Assembly (NCBI RefSeq): GCF_035474595.1
Contig: NZ_DATIND010000140.1
Location: 1 to 64,000 of the forward strand
Source of the DNA: Longimicrobium sp.
GTDB taxonomy: Bacteria > Gemmatimonadota > Gemmatimonadetes > Longimicrobiales > Longimicrobiaceae
Direction of reading: 5' to 3'
Length of the DNA stretch: 64,000 nt
Position 1 is the stretch's first letter. Each line of letters begins with the position of its first letter. The notes beneath the pieces were generated by a model. It saw nothing but the letters and a program-made list of their open reading frames with translations. It searched no databases and was not told where the DNA came from. A program made the translations under genes and the position numbers. Below are positions 54,562 to 63,894 of this stretch, piece after piece.

Positions 54562-56433
54562 ATGAAGCCCATCTTCCCTCGCGCGGCCGTGCTCCCCGCG
54601 CTGGCGCTGCTCGCCACCGCCGCGAACGCGCAGCAGCGGCGCGTCGAGTACGAGGTCGCGTATCCCAACGCCGCGCACCACGAGGCGCAGGTCACCGCCA
54701 CCTTCCGCGGCGTGCCGCAGGGGCGCCCGCTGCAGCTGCGGATGGCCGTCTCGTCGCCCGGCCGGTACGCGCGCCACGAGTTCGCCAAGAACGTCTACGA
54801 CGTGCGCGTGACCGACGCGTCCGGGCGCCCGCTCCCCGTCACCCGCCCCAACCCGCAGCAGTGGGACGTGACGCCGAACGGGACCACGGTGCGCGTGGCC
54901 TACACCGTCTTCGGCGACCGGACGGACGGCACCTACCTGGGCGTCGACCGGACGCACGCGCACATGAACATGCCCGCCACCTTCATGTGGGCGCGGGGGA
55001 TGACGGACGCCCCGATCCGCCTGGCCGTCCGCCCGCAGCCGGGCTGGCGCGTGGCCACGCAGCTGCGGCCCACGGCCGATTCGACGGTGTTCGAGGCGCC
55101 CAATCTCCAGTACTTCATGGATTCGCCCACCGAGGTCGGCCCCGTCGTCTTCCGCAGCTGGACGGAGACGATCGGCGGCAGGCCGGTCACCTGGCGCATC
55201 GCCCTGCACCACCTGGGCAACGACGCCGCGGCCGACACCTTCGCCTCGATGGTCCGCCGCGTCGTCGCGGAAGAGGTGGCGATGTGGGGCGAGCCGGCGG
55301 GGTACGACTTCGGCACCTACACCTTCCTCTCCGACTACCTCCCGTGGGCCAGCGGCGACGGGATGGAGCACCGCAACAGCACCAGCCTCACCAGCTCGCG
55401 CGGCATCACCGACCCCGGGCAGCGGCTGGACAACGTGGCCACCGTGTCGCACGAGTTCTTCCACTCGTGGAACGTGGAGCGGCTGCGCCCGCGCGCGCTG
55501 GAGCCGTTCGACTTCGAGCGCGAGAACATGAGCGGCGAGCTCTGGTTCGCCGAGGGCTTCACCAGCTACTGGGACGCGCTCTTCCTGCGCCGCGCGGGGC
55601 TGTACGACGACGACCAGTACGCCGAGGACATCTCCGGCAACGTCAGCACCGTGCTGAACGCCCCCGGCCGCCGCCGCTTCAGCGCGGTGGAGATGAGCAT
55701 GCAGGCGCCCTTCGTCGACGCGGCCACCTCCATCGACCCGGTGAACCGCGGCAACACCTTCATCTCGTACTACACCTGGGGCGCGGCCATCGGGCTGGGG
55801 CTGGACCTGACGCTGCGCGAGCGCTTCCCGGGCCTGTCGCTGGAAGACTACATGCGGGCCATGTGGCGGCAGTACGGGCGCTTCCAGTCTCCCGCGCTGG
55901 CGCCCGAGCGGCCGTACACCCTGGCCGACCTGCGCCGCGTGCTGGGCGAGGTCACGCACGACACCGCCTTCGCCAACGACTTCTTCCGCCGCTACGTGGA
56001 GGGGCACGAGGCGGTGGACTACACGCGCGTGCTGGGCGCCGCCGGCTTCCTGGTCCGCAAGTCGGCCGCGGGGCGCCCCTGGCTGGGCGCCTACCCGGCC
56101 GACGACAGCGCCTCCGTCGTCATCACCCAGCCGCCGATCGAGGGCGGCTCGCTGTACCGCGCGGGCGTCGACCGCGGCGACCGCATCTTCGCGGTGGACG
56201 GCGTTCCCACCCCCACGGCCGACTCGCTGGCGGCGGTGATGCGCGGGCATGCGCCGGGGCAGACGGTGCGGATGGACGTGCTGCAGCGCGGCGTCCGCCA
56301 CGACGTCGCCGTCGCCCTGGTCGAGAACCCGGCGGTCGAGGTGGTCACCTACGAGAAGGCGGGGATGCCGGTGACCGACGCCATGCGCACCCTGCGCCGC
56401 CAGTGGCTGGGCTCCAGGGCAGGTGCGCGATGA
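54562..56433 (+). CDS. M61 family metallopeptidase with PDZ domain
   Basis: 623 residues. Signal peptide 1-24 (ANAQ). N-terminal beta domain (RLAVRPQPGWRVATQL), then the zinc site HEFFHSWNVERLRPRALEPF (HExxH near 297) with the downstream Glu in LWFAEGFTSYW, which is the M61 glycyl aminopeptidase signature, and a C-terminal PDZ domain (about 510-590: GSLYRAGVDRGDRIFAVDGV). Periplasmic peptidase. The stop overlaps the start of the glutaminyl cyclase gene (ATGA). Confidence 0.92.
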   Translation: MKPIFPRAAVLPALALLATAANAQQRRVEYEVAYPNAAHHEAQVTATFRGVPQGRPLQLRMAVSSPGRYARHEFAKNVYDVRVTDASGRPLPVTRPNPQQWDVTPNGTTVRVAYTVFGDRTDGTYLGVDRTHAHMNMPATFMWARGMTDAPIRLAVRPQPGWRVATQLRPTADSTVFEAPNLQYFMDSPTEVGPVVFRSWTETIGGRPVTWRIALHHLGNDAAADTFASMVRRVVAEEVAMWGEPAGYDFGTYTFLSDYLPWASGDGMEHRNSTSLTSSRGITDPGQRLDNVATVSHEFFHSWNVERLRPRALEPFDFERENMSGELWFAEGFTSYWDALFLRRAGLYDDDQYAEDISGNVSTVLNAPGRRRFSAVEMSMQAPFVDAATSIDPVNRGNTFISYYTWGAAIGLGLDLTLRERFPGLSLEDYMRAMWRQYGRFQSPALAPERPYTLADLRRVLGEVTHDTAFANDFFRRYVEGHEAVDYTRVLGAAGFLVRKSAAGRPWLGAYPADDSASVVITQPPIEGGSLYRAGVDRGDRIFAVDGVPTPTADSLAAVMRGHAPGQTVRMDVLQRGVRHDVAVALVENPAVEVVTYEKAGMPVTDAMRTLRRQWLGSRAGAR

Positions 56434-57284
56434 TCCCCGGACTCCGCCGCGCCGGGCGCCCCGCCGCCCTGCTCACCCTCGCCACGCTCGCCTTCTGCGC
56501 CTGCGACCGGAAAGGCGGCATCGACAAGGATCCGGGTGTGAACGAACCTCCCAGGCCCGTGGCACCGGTGACGCCCGCTACCGTGCTGCGCAGCTTTCCG
56601 CACGACACCGCGGCGTTCACGCAGGGGCTGCTCTGGCACGAGGGGTGGCTGTACGAGAGCACCGGCCGCGAGGGGCGCTCCACGCTGCGCCAGGTGGAAC
56701 TGGAGACGGGAAAGGTGCTGCGAAAGGCCGATATCCCCTCGCCCTACTTCGCCGAGGGGCTCGCGCTCTTCGAGGGGCGGCTGTACCAGCTCACCTGGCA
56801 GAACCAGCAGGGCTTCATCTACACCCTGGGCGACTTCAGGCAGGCCGGCACCTTCCCGTACCAGGGCGAGGGATGGGGGCTCACCACGGACGGGAAGTCG
56901 CTCATCCTTTCCGACGGCTCCAACGAGCTGCGCGTGCTGGACCCGCGCACCTTCGCCGTGCAGCGCACGGTGGAGGTGATGGACGGCACCGTGTTCGTGA
57001 ACGACATCAACGAGCTGGAGTGGGTGAAGGGCGAGATCTGGGCGAACGTGTGGCACACCGACCGCATCGCCCGCATCGACCCGCAGACCGGGAAGGTGAA
57101 GGCGTGGGTGGACCTGACGGGGATCCTGGAAACGTCGCAGCATCCGGACCCCGAGGCCGTGCTGAACGGGATCGCCTACGACGAGGCGCACGACCGGCTG
57201 TTCGTGACCGGGAAGCTGTGGCCCACGCTCTTCGAGATCAGCGTTCCCGGCGTGGCGGGCGGGGGCGGCGCGGCGGCGCGGTGA
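56430..57284 (+). CDS. glutaminyl-peptide cyclotransferase (bacterial/plant type)
   Basis: 284 residues. Lipobox FCAC near residue 24. Five-bladed beta-propeller of the plant/bacterial glutaminyl cyclase family: FPHDTAAFTQGLLWHEGWLY, ESTGREGRSTLRQVEL, YFAEGLALFEGRLYQLTWQN, GEGWGLTTDGKSLILSDGSN, NDINELEWVKGEIWANVWHT, LNGIAYDEAHDRLFVTGKLW. It converts N-terminal Gln to pyroglutamate. Translationally coupled to the M61 peptidase, so both probably act on the N-termini of exported proteins. Confidence 0.93.
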   Translation: MIPGLRRAGRPAALLTLATLAFCACDRKGGIDKDPGVNEPPRPVAPVTPATVLRSFPHDTAAFTQGLLWHEGWLYESTGREGRSTLRQVELETGKVLRKADIPSPYFAEGLALFEGRLYQLTWQNQQGFIYTLGDFRQAGTFPYQGEGWGLTTDGKSLILSDGSNELRVLDPRTFAVQRTVEVMDGTVFVNDINELEWVKGEIWANVWHTDRIARIDPQTGKVKAWVDLTGILETSQHPDPEAVLNGIAYDEAHDRLFVTGKLWPTLFEISVPGVAGGGGAAAR

Positions 57285-57355
57285 AACCATCCCGCCGCGG
57301 CGCCCGTATGGTGATGCGAGCAAGACGTCAGTCACCCTGAACCGCCGGACCCGCC

Positions 57356-57466
57356 GTGCTCCTCCTGCTGCGGTACTTCTTCAAGACGGTGATCCTGGGA
57401 GTGGTGATCAAGATCCTGGGTCGCTTCTGGCCAAGTCTCCTCCGCCTCCTCCGCCTCTGGCGGTAG
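57356..57466 (+). CDS. putative 36-residue hydrophobic basic peptide
   Basis: GTG-initiated frame of 36 codons encoding a Leu/Val/Phe-rich, Arg/Lys-containing peptide (RYFFKTVILGVVIKILGRFW in its middle, ending RLLRLWR). Composition suggests a single membrane helix. No clear ribosome site, so this is a tentative call. It lies in a 770-bp gap that otherwise contains hairpins. Confidence 0.35.
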   Translation: MLLLLRYFFKTVILGVVIKILGRFWPSLLRLLRLWR

Positions 57467-57495
57467 TCAGGGGCTGACGAACGGCATCTGCTCCC

Positions 57496-57531
57496 CGCCC
57501 GGGGCCCGCGTTTCGGCGCGTGCCCCGGGCG
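57496..57531. terminator. hairpin downstream of the peptidase/cyclase operon
   Basis: Stem cgcccggggc/gccccgggcg with a 16-nt loop. Confidence 0.6.
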
Positions 57532-57620
57532 TGTCGCGTCGGGATGGCGCGGAAGTGCGCTTTCTCTCGTGTACCCTCTTCCAGCGCGATCTCCTCGATC
57601 TCCACGTCTCCCCAACGGTG

Positions 57621-57694
57621 ATTTCTCACGCGGAGACGCGGAGTCGCGGAGAACTCCGTGCCATGACGAATCCTCCGCGTCTCCGCGTGAGATC
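57621..57694. repeat. CGGAG hairpin repeat, copy 4
   Basis: tctcacgcggagacgcggag ... ccgcgtctccgcgtgaga, in the gap before the sigma-54 activator gene. Confidence 0.8.
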
Positions 57695-58055
57695 AACGAT
57701 GCAGCGGTCGAGCGACGATGAAGTCGACAAGAGTTCTGCGTTCCGACCTTGGACGATCTCCCGCCTCTCTGAAGTCGCGTGTTCCCATTCGGGAACCAAA
57801 ATAACGCCTGCACCAATTCGGTGCACGACCAGCGCGGCCCGAACGTGGCGGGGTGACGAAGCTGCATCGCGTCCCGCGGTGGCGCGATCGGAATGGGCAA
57901 GATGTTGTGAGCCATCGTCTTGCAAAACGTTCGTACGGTGGCGGATGGAGCGCGGCGGGCGTTTCTTTTCAGTCGCCGTTCGGTAGTTTGCGCGATTCGT
58001 GGCACCAACACTATTATTCGCGGTTCAATCACAGTGATCTGGGAGTCGCACGCCT

Positions 58056-59381
58056 TTGAGGGTCCTTCTCCTCGACGCGGACCGCGGCGTCGTTCGAACG
58101 CTCGAACCCGAGCTCAACGGAAACACCGAGCTGCACGCCGCGCAGACCCTTTCCGAGGGCCTGCGGCTGGTGTCGCAGAGTCAGTGGGACCTGATCCTGC
58201 TCGACGCCGACTTCTCCGGCGGCGGGCTGGAGCTGCTCGGCCGCCTGCACGGCGACAGCTCCACCCCCGTGGTGCTGCTGGCCCAGAACCCGTCGATGGA
58301 CCTGGCGATGGAGGCCATCCGCCAGGGCGCCCACGACGTCCTTCCCAAGCCCGTCCCCCGCGGCCGCGTCCGCGAGATCCTGCTCGGCATCGAGGAGGTC
58401 CGCCGCCTCCGCCCCCTTCCCCAGGACGCCGGCGACGAATCCACCATCGTGGGCGCCAGCCAGGGGATGATGGCCGTGTACAAGTCGGTCGCGCGCGCGG
58501 CCGCCAGCGACGCCACCGTGCTGGTGCTGGGCGAGAGCGGCACGGGGAAGGAGATGGTCGCGCGGGTGCTGCACTCGCGCTCGCGCCGCGCCCGTGGCCC
58601 CTTCGTACCGATCAACTGCGCCGCCATCCCCGAGAACCTGCTGGAGAGCGAGCTCTTCGGGCACGAGAAGGGCGCCTTCACCGGCGCCATCGGGCGGCGC
58701 ATCGGGCGCTTCGAGCGCGCCACCGGGGGCACGCTCTTCCTCGACGAGATCGGCGACATGTCGCTGGCGCTGCAGAGCAAGATCCTGCGCGCCCTGCAGG
58801 AGCGCGAGATCGAGCGCGTGGGCGGCAACAGCGCCGTGCCCATCGACGTGCGCATCATCGCCGCCACCAACCGCGACCTGCACGGCGCCGTGGCCGAGGG
58901 GCGCTTCCGCGAGGACCTGTTCTACCGCCTGGCCGTGGTGACCCTGACGCTGCCGCCGCTGCGCGAGCGGGGAACCGACCTGGACCTTCTCGCCGGGCAC
59001 TTCGTGGCGCATTACGCCCGGGAGCACGCCCGGCCGGTGCGCGCCATCGCCGAGGAGGTGTTCAGCGCGCTGCGGGCGCACCCCTGGCCGGGAAACGTGC
59101 GCCAGATCCGCAACGCCATGGAGCGCGCGGTGGTGATGTCGGACGGCGAAGTCCTTCTCCCGCAGCACCTTCCCCCCGACATCCTGCACCCCCCCAGCTC
59201 GCGCGGCGCCGCCGAGGAGCCCGGCGAGATGCCGCTGGTGACGCTGGAGGAGATGGAGAAGCGGATGATCCGGCGGGCGCTGCGCGAGACGCAGAACAAC
59301 CTGACGATGGCGGCGGAGCGGCTGGGGATCCACCGCAACACCCTGCGGCGCAAGATCGCCGAGTACGCGATCGAGCACTGA
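58056..59381 (+). CDS. sigma-54-dependent response regulator (NtrC family)
   Basis: 441 residues; the first codon of the frame is TTG. Receiver domain 1-115 (LLLDADFSGGGLEL with the phospho-acceptor Asp; KPVP). AAA+ domain about 130-370: Walker A GESGTGKEMVARVLH, GAFTGA loop (HEKGAFTGAIGRRIGRFE), Walker B GGTLFLDEIGDM, ATNRDLHGAVAEGRFREDL, HPWPGNVRQIRNAMERAV. C-terminal Fis-type HTH (TMAAERLGIHRNTLRRKI). It should activate sigma-54 promoters after phosphorylation; no kinase gene is adjacent. Confidence 0.95.
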   Translation: MRVLLLDADRGVVRTLEPELNGNTELHAAQTLSEGLRLVSQSQWDLILLDADFSGGGLELLGRLHGDSSTPVVLLAQNPSMDLAMEAIRQGAHDVLPKPVPRGRVREILLGIEEVRRLRPLPQDAGDESTIVGASQGMMAVYKSVARAAASDATVLVLGESGTGKEMVARVLHSRSRRARGPFVPINCAAIPENLLESELFGHEKGAFTGAIGRRIGRFERATGGTLFLDEIGDMSLALQSKILRALQEREIERVGGNSAVPIDVRIIAATNRDLHGAVAEGRFREDLFYRLAVVTLTLPPLRERGTDLDLLAGHFVAHYAREHARPVRAIAEEVFSALRAHPWPGNVRQIRNAMERAVVMSDGEVLLPQHLPPDILHPPSSRGAAEEPGEMPLVTLEEMEKRMIRRALRETQNNLTMAAERLGIHRNTLRRKIAEYAIEH

Positions 59382-59626
59382 GCCCGTCGCAGCCGCGCGG
59401 TACTCCGCCCAGCTCTGCGCCACCCGCGGGCACTCGTCTTCCATCGTCACTCCGTCCCGCTTTCGAGGATCCAGAGCCGGAGATCCAAGGTCCGCGGAGA
59501 TGGCCGCCCCCTTGCGCCGGCCGCTCTCGTGCACCATCCTCTGGCACTCCGCACACTTCTGGTGCACTCCACGTCCACGGGGCGTGTCCGGAAAGTGTTG
59601 TCCAAAAGCGTATAAACCGTTAACTT

Positions 59627-59642
59627 GTCGGTACATACCGAC
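59627..59642. promoter_or_regulatory. palindrome gtcggta-ca-taccgac
   Basis: A 7-bp perfect inverted repeat with a 2-bp spacer in a locally AT-rich stretch (gtataaaccgttaac lies just before), 80 bp upstream of the lipoprotein gene. A candidate operator at its promoter. Confidence 0.5.
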
Positions 59643-59723
59643 TACATGGCGCGAACGCGCCCCGTGGTACGCACCGTGCCCCCACCGGGTGCGTGCCTGC
59701 CTTCCACCACTCCGGAGGTCTTG

Positions 59724-60320
59724 ATGAGCTCCAGGTTCCGCGGTCTTCTCCTGGCTGTTGCGGTAACGACGGTTTCCTTCACGGCCGGGTGCTCGGATGC
59801 GGGCTCTCCGGTGGGCGCGGCACCCGCGCGCATGGCGCGCGCCGGGACGACGACCACGGCCTCCACCGACTTCGTGGCGTCGGGGAACCTGGACATCCTT
59901 GCCCGCTTCCGGGTGAAGCCGCAGATCACCATCGCCTGGGCCAAGGCCTGGATCGGGCCGGAGGGCGGCCGGGTGGACTTCCAGGGCTTCACCATCGTGG
60001 TCCCCGCGGGTGCGGTCGACAAGGTGACGATGTTCACCATCCGCCTCCCGGTCGACCCCAACGGCAGCGAGCGCGTGGTGGCCGAGTTCGGGCCGCACAA
60101 CGTGCCCTTCGCGAAGCCGGTGACCATCGGCCTTCCCGTGCGCGGCACCACCGTCGAGGGCAACACCGCGGCGCACGTGGTGTGGTGGAGCGACGGCTGG
60201 GTGAACATGGGCGGCACCGTTTCGGCCGACGGCACGCAGATCCTCACGCAGACCCCGCACTTCTCGGAATACGGCGTGACCGCCGAGCGCGGCGGTGGCA
60301 TGAGCGTTTCCGGCGGCTGA
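59724..60320 (+). CDS. ZU5-like domain lipoprotein
   Basis: 198 residues from ATG 59724 (GGAGG upstream). Lipobox TAGC (Cys23). The core (about 70-185) reads GPEGGRVDFQGFTIVVPAGA, VDKVTMFTIRLP, KPVTIGLPVRG, WWSDGWVNMGG, HFSEYGV, which is the pattern of ZU5-like beta-sandwich domains (G-G-x-V, VPxGAV, T..PHFS.Y.V) common in secreted proteins of several phyla. Ends in GGGMSVSGG. It precedes a TPR gene by 50 bp. Function unknown. Confidence 0.8.
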   Translation: MSSRFRGLLLAVAVTTVSFTAGCSDAGSPVGAAPARMARAGTTTTASTDFVASGNLDILARFRVKPQITIAWAKAWIGPEGGRVDFQGFTIVVPAGAVDKVTMFTIRLPVDPNGSERVVAEFGPHNVPFAKPVTIGLPVRGTTVEGNTAAHVVWWSDGWVNMGGTVSADGTQILTQTPHFSEYGVTAERGGGMSVSGG

Positions 60321-60370
60321 TCATCCGCACTACCCGACTCCGCTGTTCCCCGTGCCTCGGAACTAGTGCC

Positions 60371-61705
60371 GTGAACCGCCCCGAAGCGACGATCGAAGAG
60401 ATCCTCGGGCTGCTGCCGGACCTCGACGACCTCGAGGTCCTCCGGCTGCAGCTCGTCGCTGCCGCCGTGCGCGACCCGGGGAAGGAGTGGGACAGCTCCA
60501 GCGCCTACACCACCATCGACAAGCGTATCGTGACGCCCGAGGCGGCCGAGCGGGCGCTGGACGAGGCCGAGGCGGCGCTGCACGAGTACGTCTCCGCGCT
60601 GCACCGGGGGCTCCGGCCCTTTCTGCAGAGCTTCTTCGCCGACGACCGCGACGCGGCGTCGCGCCACCTGATCGCGCTGGGCGAAAACCTGGAGGGGAGC
60701 GGCCGCCTGCTGGGCGCGCAGAAGTGCTACCGGGCGGCGCTGACCGTCTCGCTGCCGCTGGTGGACAAGGGGGCGCAGATCCTTGCGCTGCGGCGCATCG
60801 GCCGCGTGTCGGTGAGCGTGGGCGACTTCAAGGAGGCGGTCGCCTACTACGAGCGTAGCGCCGACCTGTCGCGCGACTCCGGCGACGTTCCCGGCGAGGT
60901 CATCGGCCGCACGGGCATCGGCAACGTCCGGCTGTGGCAGGGGCGGTGGAACGAGGCCGAGGCGTGCTACCACGAGGCCCTGGCCCTGGCCGACGCCGCC
61001 GGAAGCGGAGCGTTCATGCTGGAGCGCGGGCAGATCTACAACAACCTGGGGAACCTGACCACGCGCCAGCAGCGCCTGCAGGAGTCCGAGGGGTGGTTCG
61101 AGCGCGCCTTCCATGTGTGGCAGGCGCTGACCTCGCCGGTGGACCTGGCCATCTGCCACCACAACCACGCGCACCTCCGCGAGGCGCAGGAGCGCTGGGA
61201 CGAGGCGCGGCGCGGATACGAGGCCGCGCTGAAGCTCCCCATCCCCAAGGCGCTGCGGGCCACCATCGCCACCGACCTGGCCGAATGGTGGCTGCACGAG
61301 GGGCACGTGACGCAGGCCGAGGAGCTGGGGCGCCTGGCCGAGGAGCAGGCGATCGCGGCCGGCTCGCCGTACACCATCGGCTACATGTACCAGGGCCGCG
61401 GGAACATCGCGCGCGCGCAGGGCGACGCCGACGGGTTCACCTTCTTCGAGAAGGCGCTGGAGATCGCCCGCGAGAAGGGGTATCCCTTCCTGGAAGGCGA
61501 GACGCTGCTCGACTACGCGGCGCTGCGCGCGCAGAACGACGGCTACGAAGAGGCGGCCGCATACCTGGAGCGCGCGGCCGAGATCTTCCGCGAGCTGGGC
61601 GCGGCCGGCGAGCTGGAGCGCGCGAAACGCTCGCTGGCCGAGCTGCGGTCCACCGGCGAGCTGGAGCTGGCGGGCGAGTCGCCGATCGCGGCGGCGGGAG
61701 ACTAG
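60371..61705 (+). CDS. TPR-repeat protein
   Basis: 444 residues from GTG 60371. N-terminal 100 residues (ATIEEILGLLPDLDDLEVLR) contain no repeats; then about eight TPRs, for example ALRRIGRVSVSVGDFKEAVA, GIGNVRLWQGRWNEAEACYH, YNNLGNLTTRQQRLQESEGW. Cytosolic. Located behind a sigma-54 activator and a lipoprotein gene, an arrangement that resembles the kinase-TPR-lipoprotein set at 44.4-47.5 kb in different order. Function unknown; regulatory or scaffold role inferred. Confidence 0.8.
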   Translation: MNRPEATIEEILGLLPDLDDLEVLRLQLVAAAVRDPGKEWDSSSAYTTIDKRIVTPEAAERALDEAEAALHEYVSALHRGLRPFLQSFFADDRDAASRHLIALGENLEGSGRLLGAQKCYRAALTVSLPLVDKGAQILALRRIGRVSVSVGDFKEAVAYYERSADLSRDSGDVPGEVIGRTGIGNVRLWQGRWNEAEACYHEALALADAAGSGAFMLERGQIYNNLGNLTTRQQRLQESEGWFERAFHVWQALTSPVDLAICHHNHAHLREAQERWDEARRGYEAALKLPIPKALRATIATDLAEWWLHEGHVTQAEELGRLAEEQAIAAGSPYTIGYMYQGRGNIARAQGDADGFTFFEKALEIAREKGYPFLEGETLLDYAALRAQNDGYEEAAAYLERAAEIFRELGAAGELERAKRSLAELRSTGELELAGESPIAAAGD

Positions 61706-61734
61706 CAGGGCTGGCGGAGCGGACGAAATCGAGC

Positions 61735-61762
61735 GGCGGGACCGTCACGGCGGCCCCGCCGT
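61735..61762 (+). terminator. hairpin after the TPR gene
   Basis: cggcggg/cccgccg-type stem within cggcgggaccgtcacggcgg; position approximate. Confidence 0.5.
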
Positions 61763-61842
61763 TTGCGTTCCGGGAGTGGGGCGCGAAGATTGCTCCCTGC
61801 ACCCACGGAAACTTCGTCCCGCTCCCCGAGCGAACGATCACG

Positions 61843-61883
61843 CACGGACGGTGCGGCCGCCCGAAATGGGCAGGCGGCCCGTC
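61843..61883. promoter_or_regulatory. leader hairpin of the Omp85-type gene
   Basis: Stem cggacg-gtgcggccgccc / gggcaggcggcccgtccg with a gaaat loop. An in-frame ATG (61866) lies in the loop, upstream of the TTG that I prefer as start. Confidence 0.5.
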
Positions 61884-61904
61884 CGTTCCGTCGCAAGGCA
61901 CCCA

Positions 61905-63743
61905 TTGCCGCCGACTCGTCCGCACCCGCTCCGCACTCTGCTCGCGGCCGCCGCGCTGGCCGCGAGCGCGCCGCTGGCCGCGCGCGCGCAGCAGCCGGTT
62001 TCCGCGCCCGCATTCCCATCTCCCGAAAGCTCTGTCGCGGCGGCGCCCGCGCGCGACACCACGCCGGCCGGGTGCCCGCGGATCGGCAACATCTTCGTCG
62101 ACAACAACTCGGTGTTCCTGGTGGGCGACGCCAGCCTGGACCCGCGCTTCAACGCCGCGTACCGCACCGCCAACCGGCTGCACGTGCGCACCCGCGAGTC
62201 GGTGATCCGCCGCGAGCTGCTGTTCCACGAGGGAAGCTGCTACCGCCCCGAGCTGCTGGAAGACTCCGAGCGCATCCTGCGCTCCACCGGCTACCTGGCC
62301 GACGCCGACGTCTTCTCCGTGCGCCAGCCGGACGGGACGTTGGACGTGATCGTGGAGACGCGCGACGAGTGGTCCACGCGGCTCGAGGCGTCGGGCGGGT
62401 CGGGCGAGTTCTCGGGGATCGAGCTGCGCGAGGACAACCTGCTGGGGCGCGGCGCGCGGGCGGCGGCGTTCTGGCGCCACCAGGAGGGCGAGAACGTGTA
62501 CGGCGGCCGCGCCGGCACGCCGCAGCTCTTCGGCACGCACGTGGACGCCGAGGCCTCGCTGGCGCGCACGCCGGTGGGGATCTCGGCGCTGGTGCGCACG
62601 GCGTTCCCCTTCCGCGGCGAGGGCGCGCGCTGGGCGTGGCGGCAGTCGTTCCTGCGCGACGAGCGCAACTTCAGCTACTACGTGGAGAACGGCACCCGCC
62701 TGGAGCGCCGCCTCTTTCCCGTGGAGCGCACCGCGTGGGACGTGGGCGTGGTGCGGCGCTTCGGGCACCGCGGCAACCTGACGCTGCTGGGCGTGGCCCT
62801 GGCCGGCGAGCAGCGGGACTTTCCGCAGGACACCTTCAGCGCGGTCGAGGGAGGGATCCCCGTTTCCGAGCTCCCCGGCGGCGGCTTCGTGCCGGGGCTG
62901 GAGCCGGTGTCGGCCACGCGGCTGCTGTTCCTGGCGGGCCAGCGGCGCGTGACCTTCGACCGGCGGCGCGGGCTGGACGCGGTGCACGGCGCCGAGGACG
63001 TGCAGCTGGGCGCCGACGTGGAGGCGGCGGTGGGGCGCAGCATCGAGGCGTTCACCGACGGCAACGACCTGTCGGTGGACTTCGGGCTGAACGCCGCGGG
63101 CGACCTGCCGGGCGGCATCCTGGCGGGAACGCGGGTGATCGTCGAGGCCAAGCGCGACTTCGAGGCGCCGCAGGGCGAGGAGTCGTGGCGCGACGTGTTC
63201 GGGCAGGCCGACGTGTGGACGTACTGGCGCCCGCGGGGGGATTCCAAGCACACGTTCGTGGCGGCGGCGCACGCGGCGGGCGGGTGGCACACGCGGGTGC
63301 CCTTCCAGCTCACGCTGGGGCAGCGCGCGGGGCTGCGCGGCTATACGCGCCAAGTGGCCGCCGGGCAGCGGCGCGTGGTGGCCACGCTGGAGCACCGCGC
63401 CTTCCTGGCGTGGCCCTTCCCGCGGCTCTTCGACCTGGGCTCGGCGGTGTTCGTGGACGCGGGGAAGACGTGGTCGGGCGGCGATCCGTTCGGGCGCGAC
63501 TCGCCGGTGCTGGTGTCGGCGGGGGCGGGGGTGCGGCTGGCCTTCCCGCCGGGGTCGCGGCGCACGTACCGGCTGGACTTCGCCTTCCCGGTGGCGCCCA
63601 GCTTCCGCCCGCGAGCGATCCAGATCTCCATCGGCACCGGCCAGGCGATCGGCCGCAGCGCCGTGGACGACGACCCGCAGATCGGCCGCAGCTCGCGCCA
63701 GCCGATCGGCGTCTCCCTGTTCGACTACCCCCTCGACCGGTGA
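61905..63743 (+). CDS. BamA/TamA-like outer-membrane protein
   Basis: 612 residues from TTG 61905, which puts a normal signal peptide (LRTLLAAAALAASAPLAARA) at the N-terminus; ATG 61866 would add 13 residues. A POTRA-like segment (about 110-175: ESVIRRELLFHEGSCYRPEL, ERILRSTGYLADADVFSVRQ) is followed by a beta-barrel of alternating aromatic/polar strands, with LRGYTRQVAAGQRRVVATLE matching the RGY/RGF-type Omp85 motif near the C-terminus and FVDAGKTWSG. Probably an Omp85-superfamily insertase or two-partner-like barrel with a single recognisable POTRA. Confidence 0.82.
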   Translation: MPPTRPHPLRTLLAAAALAASAPLAARAQQPVSAPAFPSPESSVAAAPARDTTPAGCPRIGNIFVDNNSVFLVGDASLDPRFNAAYRTANRLHVRTRESVIRRELLFHEGSCYRPELLEDSERILRSTGYLADADVFSVRQPDGTLDVIVETRDEWSTRLEASGGSGEFSGIELREDNLLGRGARAAAFWRHQEGENVYGGRAGTPQLFGTHVDAEASLARTPVGISALVRTAFPFRGEGARWAWRQSFLRDERNFSYYVENGTRLERRLFPVERTAWDVGVVRRFGHRGNLTLLGVALAGEQRDFPQDTFSAVEGGIPVSELPGGGFVPGLEPVSATRLLFLAGQRRVTFDRRRGLDAVHGAEDVQLGADVEAAVGRSIEAFTDGNDLSVDFGLNAAGDLPGGILAGTRVIVEAKRDFEAPQGEESWRDVFGQADVWTYWRPRGDSKHTFVAAAHAAGGWHTRVPFQLTLGQRAGLRGYTRQVAAGQRRVVATLEHRAFLAWPFPRLFDLGSAVFVDAGKTWSGGDPFGRDSPVLVSAGAGVRLAFPPGSRRTYRLDFAFPVAPSFRPRAIQISIGTGQAIGRSAVDDDPQIGRSSRQPIGVSLFDYPLDR

Positions 63744-63774
63744 GCCGTGGTGGGGAGGAACTGACGCGCCCCCA

Positions 63775-63850
63775 CGTCGACGTCATCCTGAGGCCGGCCA
63801 CACCGCAACCGGCTTCTGCACAATAGGTTGCAGGCCGAAGGATCCATAGC
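63775..63850. repeat. intergenic inverted repeat
   Basis: Contains gcaacc/ggttgc arms around cggcttctgcacaata, flanked by aggccg-type repeats. The opening gacgtcatcctga also occurs at 10151-10163 beside the two-hairpin repeat, suggesting a dispersed family. Confidence 0.5.
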
Positions 63851-63894
63851 CCGTCCAGCACGTGAGCCGGTTCCACCCGCCCCGCACCTCTCCC

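Noticed and set aside
57860-58055. Sigma-54 type promoter upstream of the NtrC-like gene
   Set aside because: A TGGCAC occurs near 57997 but no TTGC-type -12 element follows at the required spacing.
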